This document shows, piece by piece, positions 36,679 to 44,729 of a stretch of 64,000 bases of DNA. Source of the stretch: Bacteroidota bacterium. Lineage in GTDB: Bacteria; Bacteroidota; Ignavibacteria; Ignavibacteriales; Melioribacteraceae. Position 1 is the stretch's first letter, and every line of letters begins with the position of its first letter. The notes under the pieces are model-generated. The model ran no database searches and was not told where the DNA came from. It was given only the letters and a program-made list of their open reading frames with translations. Location: positions 15,401-79,400 of the forward strand of contig JAMCSN010000236.1 in assembly GCA_023381535.1 (NCBI GenBank), written 5' to 3'. The position numbers and the translations under genes were made by a program.

Positions 36679-36938
36679 TTTCCACCTCAAATAAAGTGTG
36701 AAAAGATTAGTGAATTAAAACGAATAGAAAAGATGGATGAGTATTTAGAATACTTGCTCGAAGCGGGAGACGAGGTAGTTACGGAGGTTCTTTCTTCCGG
36801 TTATTTTGAAAAATATTTTGTACATGAGCATAACGTGTTAAATTTTCTATAAAAAGATAGTTATATTTAAACGCAGTTTCAATGCCGGAAGTAATAACTT
36901 CTCATAATACCGGATTAGAGTTTCAAATGGTTCGATAC

Positions 36939-37544
36939 ATGAAATATCAAAAAATGCTCGCCGTAATCTTGCTTGCTGCATCGATAATCCTAATTTCGTG
37001 CAATAAAAGCAAAAACAGCGAAGCCGATGCAAGCGAATATTTTTCTTTTGATACATCGAAACTCGGGATGGAAGTTGTTGATCATGATATGGGAATAAAA
37101 TTCTACCCACCGATGAAATGGGAACTGCGCCAGACACAAATTTCAAAAAAGATCGAGTCGCGCGGCGCTGCGGTTAAACCTGAAGATAATTTTATCTACA
37201 AGCCTACTTACGTCTTTTTTAACGATTCAACAAATGGACTGCTGAGTGTCGGCAAAGTGGAAACGAAAGACACGAGCTTAGCAAAGAGCGCTCAGCTTAA
37301 TTTTTATAAAGGTTTGATGGCAACAAAATACAAAGACAATCATCTGACCAGCGTCACTTTTGTTCATTCTAAGATTTATTTCTCGCAGCTTAAACTTGAG
37401 AAAGAAAATTTGACTTCGTTCAAAATTCTGTTTGAAAATGCCAAGCAGGAAATAATTGAACTCGATTACACAATTCCGTCAAAATATTTTGAAGGTTCAT
37501 ACCCTTTCATAAAATCATCGATTGGTTCCATCCGACCCATGTAA
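36939..37544 (+). CDS. Predicted lipoprotein
   Basis: 201 residues with a lipoprotein signal peptide ending in the lipobox LISC (Cys at residue 20 from the ATG at 36939). The open frame extends upstream to 36882, but only the 36939 start gives a normal signal peptide. The mature part is beta-rich, with MGIKFYPPMKWELR early on, and resembles small Bacteroidota lipoproteins of PsbP-like or DUF character; I do not recognise a family. It lies divergent from lat and ahead of the aldehyde dehydrogenase. Confidence 0.75.
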   Translation: MKYQKMLAVILLAASIILISCNKSKNSEADASEYFSFDTSKLGMEVVDHDMGIKFYPPMKWELRQTQISKKIESRGAAVKPEDNFIYKPTYVFFNDSTNGLLSVGKVETKDTSLAKSAQLNFYKGLMATKYKDNHLTSVTFVHSKIYFSQLKLEKENLTSFKILFENAKQEIIELDYTIPSKYFEGSYPFIKSSIGSIRPM

Positions 37545-37641
37545 TAATCGTACACAATTTCCGATGTTGCCATTCCGAATCCAAACTTATTAACTTTACT
37601 CACAAAATATTTTCTTCATATCTAATAGTGACGAGGTAATT

Positions 37642-39174
37642 ATGGAATTTCTAAAAGTACTTGGAATCAAGGATGAGAATTACGGCGCTTCGACGGGAAC
37701 AAATTGGTTTGAGACAAAAGATCAAGGTACGATTAGCGTGGTTTCACCGACAGATGGAAAACTAATCGCAAAAGTTTATCAATGTTCCGGATCCGATTAT
37801 GAAAAAATTATAACGACAGCACAAAGTGCTTTCAAATTTTGGCGAACCGTGCCCGCGCCGAAACGCGGAGAAATAATTCGACAGATCGGACACAAGTTAA
37901 GAGAATTCAAACAGCCGCTCGGAACGCTCGTCTCATACGAAATGGGAAAATCATTGCAAGAAGGTTTGGGCGAAGTTCAAGAGATGATCGATATCTGTGA
38001 TTTCGCGGTCGGAATCTCGCGGCAGCTGTACGGTTTTACGATGATGTCCGAGCGCGAGAAACACCGCATGTATGATCAATACCATCCGTTGGGCGTTGTT
38101 GGAATAATTACAGCTTTCAATTTTCCGGTTGCAGTCTGGGCGTGGAATGCCGCTTTGGCTACTGTTTGCGGCGATGCAAATCTTTGGAAACCGTCGTCCA
38201 AAACTCCGCTCTGCGGAATTGCCGTTCAGAATATTTTGAGCGATGTGATTGTTGAAAACAATTTGCCGGAAGGTTTGTTCTCTTTGGTAATCGGAAAAGG
38301 CTCGACTGTTGGTGAAAGAATTCTCAACGACAAAAGAATTCCGTTGATTTCTCTTACCGGCTCAACCGCAATAGGAAAACATGCAGCAGAAGTGATCGCG
38401 AAACGTTTCGGTAAATCCATTTTGGAACTTGGCGGGAACAACGCGATAATCATGACTGCGTATGCAGATCTAAAAATTGCGGTGCCTGCAGTTGTGTTCG
38501 GTGCGGTTGGAACAGCCGGTCAACGATGCACAACCACAAGACGGTTGATTGTTCATGAAGATATTTATGAAAAAGTTAAAGATTCATTATTGAAAGCGTA
38601 CCAAAGTTTGAAAATCGGCGATCCGCTGAATGAAAAAAATCATGTCGGTCCATTGATTGATAAAGGCGCCGTTGAAGAATTCAAACACGCGCTTAAACAA
38701 GCAGTGCAAGAAGGCGGCAAAATAATTTTTGGCGGAGAACTTTTAAATGGCGCCGGTTACGAATCCGGCTGCTATGTTAAACCGGCAATTGTCGAAGCCG
38801 AAAACCATTTTAAGATTGTTCAGGAAGAAACGTTTGCGCCGATTCTTTACTTGATCAAATACAAAGGCGACGTTCAAAACGCGATTAACATTCAGAACGA
38901 TGTTGTGCAAGGATTGTCATCATCCATATTTACAACAGACATGAGAGAGACGGAAGAATTTCTTTCTCATTGGGGAAGTGATTGCGGAATTGCGAACGTA
39001 AATATCGGAACTTCCGGCGCCGAGATCGGCGGTGCATTCGGCGGAGAAAAAGAAACCGGCGGCGGACGTGAATCCGGTTCCGATTCGTGGAAACAGTACA
39101 TGCGGCGTCAAACCAATACAATTAATTTTGGAACGAAGCTTCCGTTAGCTCAAGGAATTAAGTTTGATTTGTGA
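37642..39174 (+). CDS. amaB: Antiquitin-type aldehyde dehydrogenase (aminoadipate semialdehyde)
   Basis: 510-residue ALDH7-family enzyme. Antiquitin hallmarks include IITAFNFPVAVWAWN and WKPSSKTPL; general-base Glu in ELGGNNAI and nucleophile Cys in GTAGQRCTTTRR; the tail EIGGAFGGEKETGGGRESGSD is a strong family match. It oxidises 2-aminoadipate semialdehyde (allysine/piperideine-6-carboxylate) to 2-aminoadipate with NAD. The lysine 6-aminotransferase upstream makes the substrate. The symbol follows bacterial usage and is tentative. Confidence 0.88.
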   Translation: MEFLKVLGIKDENYGASTGTNWFETKDQGTISVVSPTDGKLIAKVYQCSGSDYEKIITTAQSAFKFWRTVPAPKRGEIIRQIGHKLREFKQPLGTLVSYEMGKSLQEGLGEVQEMIDICDFAVGISRQLYGFTMMSEREKHRMYDQYHPLGVVGIITAFNFPVAVWAWNAALATVCGDANLWKPSSKTPLCGIAVQNILSDVIVENNLPEGLFSLVIGKGSTVGERILNDKRIPLISLTGSTAIGKHAAEVIAKRFGKSILELGGNNAIIMTAYADLKIAVPAVVFGAVGTAGQRCTTTRRLIVHEDIYEKVKDSLLKAYQSLKIGDPLNEKNHVGPLIDKGAVEEFKHALKQAVQEGGKIIFGGELLNGAGYESGCYVKPAIVEAENHFKIVQEETFAPILYLIKYKGDVQNAINIQNDVVQGLSSSIFTTDMRETEEFLSHWGSDCGIANVNIGTSGAEIGGAFGGEKETGGGRESGSDSWKQYMRRQTNTINFGTKLPLAQGIKFDL

Positions 39175-39670
39175 ATTACTCCTGGTTTCACGTTATCCCC
39201 CTTTTCAAAAAAGGGGGACAGAGGGGGATTCGGAAAAATGCAAAGGCAACAAAAAATCTGAGAAAGAGAAAAGAAGGTATCTCCGCAACAATCAGACATT
39301 TAGTGAAAAAATTGTTTGGATGAATCTTCGGAGAAGACAAATTCTAGGTGAAAGATTTCTCAGGCAATTTGGTGTTGGTAAATTTGTTGTAGATTTCTGT
39401 TGTCCGCGTTTGAAACTTGTAATTGAAATTGACGGTGACTCACATTTTGAGAGTAGGGAGGTAATTGAATACGATAAACAACGGCAAAGTTTTCTTGAAT
39501 CTCTTGCTTTTAAAATTATTAGATTTACAAACAAGGAAGTAAACCAAAATATTGATAAAGTAATTTCTGCAATTGAGTGTGAAGTAAAAGAATTGCAAAA
39601 TATAATGAACCCCTCTCGGTCTCCCCTTTCAAAAAGGGGAGATGAAAAGCGGGGTTCGGAGAGGTCAACC
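39164..39670 (+). CDS. DUF559 (Vsr/restriction-fold) cassette, in frame with pdxJ
   Basis: The frame contains a DUF559 domain at about 39260-39600, a very-short-patch-repair/restriction-nuclease-like fold: NNQTFSEKIVWMNLRRRQ, VDFCCPRLKLVIEIDGDSH (catalytic D/E region) and KIIRFTNKEV. It has no ATG before the core domain and no stop; it opens at a TTG inside the amaB stop region and reads straight into pdxJ. Direct repeats bracket it: CCCCCTTTT-CAA-AAAAGGGGG then GGGGGATTCGG at 39197-39232, and CTCCCCTTT-CAA-AAAGGGGAG then GGGGTTCGG at 39621-39659. It looks like a small mobile cassette inserted between amaB and pdxJ. Confidence 0.65.
39197..39232. repeat. Left flanking repeat of the DUF559 cassette
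   Basis: Hairpin CCCCCTTTT (39197-39205), loop CAA with spacer A, AAAAGGGGG (39209-39217), then GAGGGGGATTCGG. It matches the repeat at 39621-39659 in layout, loop and tail. Confidence 0.7.
39621..39659. repeat. Right flanking repeat of the DUF559 cassette
   Basis: Hairpin CTCCCCTTT (39621-39629), loop CAA, AAAGGGGAG (39633-39641), then AAAGCGGGGTTCGG. Same orientation and structure as the left repeat; it lies just upstream of the pdxJ ribosome-binding site. Confidence 0.7.
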
Positions 39671-40390
39671 ATGAGATTCTGTCTAAACGTAGATCACATT
39701 GCAACACTTAGAAACGCAAGGGGAGAAACACAGCCCGATCCCGTAACATTTGCGCTGATGGCGGAACAATACGGTGTGGATGGAATTGTTGTGCATCTGC
39801 GTGAAGACCGGAGACATATCAACGAGCGCGATGTAAGACTGCTTCGCGAACTCATCACAACAAAGCTTGATCTTGAAATGGCAGCAGTGGAAGAAATTAT
39901 AAATATTGCATGCGACGTTCAGCCCGAACTTGCAACATTGGTTCCGGAAAGACGGCAAGAACTTACAACTGAGGGCGGCTTGAATGTTATCGACAATATT
40001 AAACAAGTCCGTTACGCAATCGAACGTTTGCATGAAGCAGAAATTTCCGTTTCACTTTTTATTGAGCCGGATTTAAATCAGATTGATGCGGCGGCAGAAA
40101 TAAAAGCAGATTTTGTTGAACTGCATACCGGTCATTATGCAAATGCTATTGACGAAGAAGGCATCTACGATGAGCTCGAACGAATTCGCGTTGGCGCCAA
40201 ACACGCAAAGAAACTTGGACTTGGTGTAAACGCCGGACACGGTTTGAATTACATCAACATAAAAGAGTTTGTTGCCATAAACGAAATAGATGAAGTTAGT
40301 ATCGGGCAAGCAGTAATCGCGCGCTCGGTATTTGTCGGCATAGAAAAGGCTGTTAAAGAAATGATCGCGCTGACGAAAGGGAAAAATTAA
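39671..40390 (+). CDS. pdxJ: Pyridoxine 5'-phosphate synthase
   Basis: 239-residue TIM barrel making pyridoxine 5'-phosphate from 1-deoxyxylulose 5-phosphate and aminoacetone phosphate. It begins LNVDHIATLRNARG, has HLREDRRHINERDV, the FIEPD phosphate region and LHTGHYA, and ends VSIGQAVIARSVFVG. The ATG at 39671 gives the normal family length and has GAGAGG upstream. The reading frame has no stop before it and continues from the DUF559 cassette, so a 408-residue fused product is also possible. Confidence 0.93.
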   Translation: MRFCLNVDHIATLRNARGETQPDPVTFALMAEQYGVDGIVVHLREDRRHINERDVRLLRELITTKLDLEMAAVEEIINIACDVQPELATLVPERRQELTTEGGLNVIDNIKQVRYAIERLHEAEISVSLFIEPDLNQIDAAAEIKADFVELHTGHYANAIDEEGIYDELERIRVGAKHAKKLGLGVNAGHGLNYINIKEFVAINEIDEVSIGQAVIARSVFVGIEKAVKEMIALTKGKN

Positions 40391-40478
40391 CGGCGTCAAA
40401 CAATCTATTTGAGATCATTGCGTTTGATAACTTGTCCGTGCCTGTTAATATGAATAGTAAGTCTGTTCAGAGAATTCA

Positions 40479-40715
40479 ATGCAGATAAATGCAATAATTG
40501 AAAAAGATGAAAATGGTTATTTTGCTTTCGTTCCCGATCTCAAGGGATGTTTCAGTCAAGGGGAAACTTTTGAAGAGGCGTTGAAAAATATTAACGAAGC
40601 AGCTGAACTTTATTTGGAAAGCTTAACCGAAAAAGAAAAAAGCGAACTTTTGGCAAAATCTACTTTCATTGCTTCGCTAACTATTCAAACTCCACGCAAT
40701 CTTAAGTCAGTTTAA
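40479..40715 (+). CDS. HicB-type antitoxin-like protein, orphan
   Basis: 78 residues of the HicB RNase-H-like fold: INAIIEKDENGYFAFVPDLKGCFSQGETFEEALKNI is the family pattern (Y-x-A-x-x-P-D-L-x-G-C), and the rest is a helical tail lacking a clear ribbon- or helix-turn-helix DNA-binding domain. No HicA toxin frame (60-80 aa with GSH motif) lies on either side, so it appears to be an orphan. Confidence 0.75.
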   Translation: MQINAIIEKDENGYFAFVPDLKGCFSQGETFEEALKNINEAAELYLESLTEKEKSELLAKSTFIASLTIQTPRNLKSV

Positions 40716-40750
40716 GCTTGCAGAGTTTGCCGAGCAATAATTAATCGTTT

Positions 40751-41365
40751 ATGATCTACTACATTACTTTTGGAATTACTTACGCTTTTGCTGCAGCGGT
40801 TCAACCCGGACCGCTTTTCACCTACCTTCTTTCCCGATCAATCAGCAAAGGATGGCGCCACACACTTCCCGCATCTCTTGCACCGTTAATAAGCGACGGA
40901 CCGATAATTATTTTGGTTCTCCTTTTGTTAACCAACGTTCCAAATTCTTTCATTAATATTTTACAGCTTGCCGGCGGATTGTTTCTTCTTTATCTATCAT
41001 ACGGCGCAATGAAATCGTGGAAAGAATTTGATGCTGAAAAAATTGCAGACAAAAATTCCTGTGCGAAAAGTTTGTTTACCGCAACTGTCGTAAATTTTTT
41101 GAATCCGTCACCTTACATAGGCTGGAGTTTGGTGATGGGACCGCTTCTGCTGAAAGGGTGGCGCGAGTCTCCGGCAAACGGAATTTCTCTGCTAGTAAGT
41201 TTTTACGGAACGCTTGTTGTTTGTCTGGCGGTGATGATAATTATTTTCGGATCGCTGAAAAAACTACCGGCAAATGTCAGCCGCTCTCTTCTCGGACTTT
41301 CATTCATCGCATTAGCGTGTTTGGGAATTTACGATTTGTGGATAGGTGCGAAAATCTATTTTTAA
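40751..41365 (+). CDS. LysE/RhtB-family amino-acid exporter
   Basis: 204-residue, six-helix exporter. The family motif is AAAVQPGPLFTYLLSRSIS near the N-terminus, with LAGGLFLLYLSYGAMKSW mid-protein. It probably exports an amino acid or homoserine-lactone-like compound. Its last ~28 codons have a diverged second copy at 44579-44668, beyond the restriction and toxin-antitoxin genes, which marks a broken paralogue. Confidence 0.9.
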   Translation: MIYYITFGITYAFAAAVQPGPLFTYLLSRSISKGWRHTLPASLAPLISDGPIIILVLLLLTNVPNSFINILQLAGGLFLLYLSYGAMKSWKEFDAEKIADKNSCAKSLFTATVVNFLNPSPYIGWSLVMGPLLLKGWRESPANGISLLVSFYGTLVVCLAVMIIIFGSLKKLPANVSRSLLGLSFIALACLGIYDLWIGAKIYF

Positions 41366-41450
41366 TGGAAGGAAGAATTTGAAACTTTATGTTGACATAA
41401 AAATTTTATTAGTATAAGTTGAAACCATCATTAACAACTCACCAAAAAAT

Positions 41451-43019
41451 ATGAATCATCTTTACCTTGGCGATTGCCTGAACGTTCTGCGCGAGAATAT
41501 CAAAGACGAATCCGTGGACCTTATCTATATCGATCCGCCGTTTAACAGCAAGCGCGATTACAATATTTTCTTCGATGATAAAGAAATTCAAACTCAGCGC
41601 ATTGCTTTTGAAGACACTTGGACTTTGACGAACATTCAAGATTCTCTTACCGAGCTTCACACTCTTGAAAATGAAAACCTTTGGGCACTTCTCATAGTTT
41701 ACCAGAAAGTTGCGCCGCACGCTTTTCCGTATTTGGTTATGATGAGTCTGCGCTTGCTTGAACTTCACAGAGTTCTCAAACCTACCGGAAGTTTTTATCT
41801 TCACTGCGATCCGACTATGAGTCATTATTTGAAAACCGTTTGTGACATAATTTTTGGAGAAAGCAATTTCTTAAACGAAATCTTATGGAAGCGATTTAAT
41901 TTTCATGCTGATGCAAAAAGATTCGGCACCATAAGTGACCGCATTTTGTTCTATGCAAAATCCGAGAATTTTATTTTTAACAAGCAAGTGAAAGATTACG
42001 AAGAAGAGTATATCGAGAGTAAATTCACATACCGTGATGAAAATGACAGAAGGTTTAGACTTGATAATTTGAATCCACCAGGTGGTCGCGGGCCAATATA
42101 TGAATTTTGCAGCGTCAAAAAGCCTTGGCGGTTTACAGAAGAAAAAATGAAAGAGCTTGATCGGAATGGATACATATATAAAAAAAGTCAGATACCCCAG
42201 CTGAAAAGATACCTTGACGAGTTACCTGGTCAAGCTGTTCCTGATATTTGGGACGATATTTCTCCTATTAATTCACAAGCGAAAGAACGTCTCGGTTATC
42301 CGACACAAAAACCAAAAGCGTTGTTGGAAAGAATAGTTCAAGCAAGCAGCAACGAAGGGGACACGGTGCTTGATGCTTTCTGCGGATGCGGAACCACAAT
42401 CGATGCCGCGGAATCGCTTCACCGCAACTGGATTGGAATTGATATTTCTCCGATTGCAATTTCACTTATCAAAAGAAGATTGAATGACACGTACGGAAGC
42501 CATCTAAACAGTTTTGAAGTACGCGGAACGCCGACCGACGAACAGAGCGCAATAGAATTGTGGAGACAAAATCCGAATGCGTTTCAAGATTGGTGGCTCA
42601 CGGAGTTCGAAGTTTTCTCTACAACTTTTGGAACAAAAGGCGCGGACAAAGGAATTGACGGTGTCGGTCAATATCTTGTTGATCAAAAAGGGAATGAAAC
42701 AATCAAAGTCGGTTTCCAAGTTAAAGGCGGAACGCATATTCAATCGAAAGATATCGATGCGCTTGTTGGCGCAATGGATAAACATAAATGCCAGCTCGGA
42801 GTTTTTCTAACAATCGAAAATCCAACCAAGCCGATGCTGGATACGGTAGCCGGTTCCGGGTTTGTTCAAGTGCCGGGTTTTCAATATCCGCGTTTACAGA
42901 TTCTAACTCTCAAAGATTATTTTAAGAACAAGCGACCGAAACTTCCGTCTGTGAATATTACGTTCAAAGCAGCGACTAAGAAAGGGAAACAATCTCACCA
43001 AGAAGAATTGGATTTGTAG
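41451..43019 (+). CDS. DNA methyltransferase fused to restriction-nuclease-like domain
   Basis: 522 residues. Residues 1-345 form a beta-class N6-adenine/N4-cytosine methyltransferase: DPPF at 28-31 and the SAM motif VLDAFCGCGTT at about 305-315, with a target-recognition region between (about 125-260). After a linker, residues ~370-500 resemble a PD-(D/E)xK nuclease: GADKGIDG near 397 and FQVKGG near 421 supply the D...QxK pattern of Mrr-type enzymes. One chain may therefore modify and cut, or recognise DNA through an inactive nuclease. No separate restriction subunit lies next to it. Confidence 0.87.
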   Translation: MNHLYLGDCLNVLRENIKDESVDLIYIDPPFNSKRDYNIFFDDKEIQTQRIAFEDTWTLTNIQDSLTELHTLENENLWALLIVYQKVAPHAFPYLVMMSLRLLELHRVLKPTGSFYLHCDPTMSHYLKTVCDIIFGESNFLNEILWKRFNFHADAKRFGTISDRILFYAKSENFIFNKQVKDYEEEYIESKFTYRDENDRRFRLDNLNPPGGRGPIYEFCSVKKPWRFTEEKMKELDRNGYIYKKSQIPQLKRYLDELPGQAVPDIWDDISPINSQAKERLGYPTQKPKALLERIVQASSNEGDTVLDAFCGCGTTIDAAESLHRNWIGIDISPIAISLIKRRLNDTYGSHLNSFEVRGTPTDEQSAIELWRQNPNAFQDWWLTEFEVFSTTFGTKGADKGIDGVGQYLVDQKGNETIKVGFQVKGGTHIQSKDIDALVGAMDKHKCQLGVFLTIENPTKPMLDTVAGSGFVQVPGFQYPRLQILTLKDYFKNKRPKLPSVNITFKAATKKGKQSHQEELDL

Positions 43020-43027
43020 TCATTACG

Positions 43028-43078
43028 TAAAGACGCGCCACCCGTCAAGACTCAGTCTTGCCGAGGCTGATGGCCCGT
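43028..43078. repeat. GTCAAGACTC repeat, related to 7416-7488
   Basis: Contains CCGTCAAGACTCAGTCTTGCCGAGGC, similar to the reverse complement of the repeat after the aldehyde dehydrogenase (GTCAAGACTCTGCCTCGC), and an AAGACT/AGTCTT hairpin. It lies between the methyltransferase and the MNT-HEPN pair, so members of this family sit beside both toxin-antitoxin modules in the window. Confidence 0.5.
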
Positions 43079-43138
43079 CTCTACCAGCTAAAGAATTCAA
43101 AAACTCATATATTTGTTGTAACATTATGAGTAATTCCG

Positions 43139-43447
43139 ATGAATAAAATTATTAGTGAAAAATTGGAATTTATAAAAGAACTTTGTTTGCATTATGGAGT
43201 CAAAAGTTTATATGTGTTTGGTTCCGGTTCAACAAGTAAGTTTAATGAGGATAGCGATTTAGATTTTTTAATTAGTTTCTCAAATGAACTTTCAATTGAA
43301 GACTATACGGAAAACTATTTTACTATCCACAATAAACTGCAAGAACTTTTCAATAAAAAGATAGATTTAGTTACCGAGAAATCTTTACAAAATCCTTTTT
43401 TTATTCAAAGTGTAAACCAGAGCAAATTGGCTTTGTATGAATCTTGA
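43139..43447 (+). CDS. mntA: Minimal nucleotidyltransferase (MntA-type antitoxin)
   Basis: 102-residue minimal nucleotidyltransferase. The catalytic pattern is G-S-(10 residues)-D-L-D within FGSGSTSKFNEDSDLDFLI, residues about 24-42. In MntA/HepT systems this enzyme adenylylates the HEPN toxin and inactivates it. It overlaps the next gene by 11 bases, as expected for the pair. Confidence 0.9.
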   Translation: MNKIISEKLEFIKELCLHYGVKSLYVFGSGSTSKFNEDSDLDFLISFSNELSIEDYTENYFTIHNKLQELFNKKIDLVTEKSLQNPFFIQSVNQSKLALYES

Positions 43448-43778
43448 GATAAATAAATACTTGTATGATATCAAAACTTCAATAGATTCAATTCTTGAGT
43501 ATCTTGGAGATAAAAAAGATTTTACATTCTACCTTAGCAACAAACTTCTTCGAAGAGCAGTTGAGCGAGAACTGGAAATTATCGGAGAAGCGGCGGGGCA
43601 ACTGTTGAAGATTGATGATAACTTCCCAATAGAAAATGCAAGAAAAATTGTGGATTTAAGGAACTGGGTTATTCATGGATATGATAAAGTAGATGATGTT
43701 ATAATCTGGGGAATTATTTCAACTCAGTTGCCTAAACTCCAATCTCAAGTCGAAAAACTACTACAAGATAATTCATAA
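43437..43778 (+). CDS. hepT: HEPN RNase toxin (HepT, DUF86)
   Basis: 113-residue helical protein of the HepT/DUF86 family. The RNase motif R-x4-H-x-Y is intact in RNWVIHGY (around residues 78-85), including the Tyr that MntA modifies. AVERELEIIGEAAGQLL is the other family block. It likely cleaves RNA when not modified. Encoded directly after its MntA partner with an 11-base overlap. Confidence 0.9.
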   Translation: MNLEINKYLYDIKTSIDSILEYLGDKKDFTFYLSNKLLRRAVERELEIIGEAAGQLLKIDDNFPIENARKIVDLRNWVIHGYDKVDDVIIWGIISTQLPKLQSQVEKLLQDNS

Positions 43779-43870
43779 TAATTTTGTGATAGTCCCCTAG
43801 TTAAGAGACCAATCCCCGCCAATAAAGATGGCGGGTAAACTTGATGAAAGTTAGAGTGACCCAGTTAAGG

Positions 43871-43887
43871 TATGGACCTTGACCGCT
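43871..43887. repeat. Direct repeat beside arfB, copy 1
   Basis: TATGGACCTTGACCGCT; matches 44468-44484 at 16 of 17 positions in the same orientation. The two copies bracket arfB. Confidence 0.6.
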
Positions 43888-43896
43888 ACATCAAGA

Positions 43897-44316
43897 TCAC
43901 GACCGCTCTGAATACTTTCTCATTTTTTTCTTTTCGCTTTGTCTTTTCTTGGTTTCAATTCTTTTCTGCTTGGACGCACCCGACGGATTTGTTTTAATTC
44001 TATGTTTCTTTTTGTGAGAAGATTTATCAATCAACTCAATAAATCTTGCTACCGCATCCTGACGATTTTTCTCTTGTGTTCTGAACCGGTTGGCTTCGAT
44101 AATCAAGACATCATTTTTAGTTACTTTTCTTCCGGCAATAGATTTTAATCTTGCCTTCACTTCTTCAGTCAGTGATTTAGAAGAAGCTATATCGAATCGT
44201 AATTGGACAGCAGTTGCAACTTTGTTTACGTTTTGTCCGCCCGGTCCGGACGAACGAATAAAGTTGAATGTTAACTCACTTTCCTTGACTGAAATATTTT
44301 TGTTAATTCTAATCAT
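43897..44316 (-). CDS. arfB: Alternative ribosome-rescue factor ArfB (peptidyl-tRNA hydrolase)
   Basis: 139-residue release-factor-like protein. It has the catalytic GGQ in RSSGPGGQNVNKVATAV (about residues 21-37) and a Lys/Arg-rich C-terminal tail (about 105-139) that enters the empty mRNA channel of stalled ribosomes. It frees peptides from nonstop ribosomes. No codon-recognition domain, hence ArfB and not RF1/RF2. It lies on the - strand between two 17-base direct repeats, inside the accessory hotspot. Confidence 0.93.
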   Translation of the reverse strand: MIRINKNISVKESELTFNFIRSSGPGGQNVNKVATAVQLRFDIASSKSLTEEVKARLKSIAGRKVTKNDVLIIEANRFRTQEKNRQDAVARFIELIDKSSHKKKHRIKTNPSGASKQKRIETKKRQSEKKKMRKYSERS

Positions 44317-44467
44317 GTAATAATCTTTTTGCGTGGTGGTTAAGAATTATTGAGCTGAAGCCCTATTAGCTTTTTCTTGTTATAAACTTTTTCTCATTGG
44401 TTCGCCTCGGCGAATTAGTCCAAAGTCGAATAACCTAAGTCCAAAAGTTAAAGTAATACAATCAATA

Positions 44468-44484
44468 TATGGACCTTAACCGCT
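44468..44484. repeat. Direct repeat beside arfB, copy 2
   Basis: TATGGACCTTAACCGCT; partner of the copy at 43871-43887 with one mismatch. Confidence 0.6.
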
Positions 44485-44578
44485 TAGTAAAATTGTCTTT
44501 CAAATTTTCTATTTTAAACTACAAAATCTCACCGGGTGATAAAATGATCAACAAAAGAATTTTTGTCGCAGTGATTTT

Positions 44579-44668
44579 CCTAGCCGCTTTCTTCTCGGAC
44601 TTTCATCCATCGCACTGGCTTGTTTGGGAATTTACGATTTGTGGCTGTACGCAAAGGTTTATTTCTAA
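44579..44668 (+). pseudogene. 3' remnant of a second lysE
   Basis: Read in the frame starting CCT at 44579 it gives PSRFLLGLSSIALACLGIYD then LWLYAKVYF and a stop, nearly the same as the end of the LysE exporter at 40751-41365 (SRSLLGLSFIALACLGIYD, LWIGAKIYF). Differences are mostly at third codon positions, so both copies evolved as coding sequence. Nothing upstream matches. A second lysE has been truncated, leaving about 29 codons. Confidence 0.85.
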
Positions 44669-44729
44669 TGCCAAATGATTATGTTGCAAATAAGAAAATG
44701 GTATTGATAAAATAAATCCCGAGTAACTA

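Noticed and set aside
39292..39672. 126-codon - strand frame over the DUF559 region
   Set aside because: Antisense shadow; the + strand frame carries the clear DUF559 motifs.
44469..44678. 69-codon + strand frame
   Set aside because: It runs across the lysE remnant in a different frame; the lysE frame explains the sequence better and is nearly identical to a real gene end.
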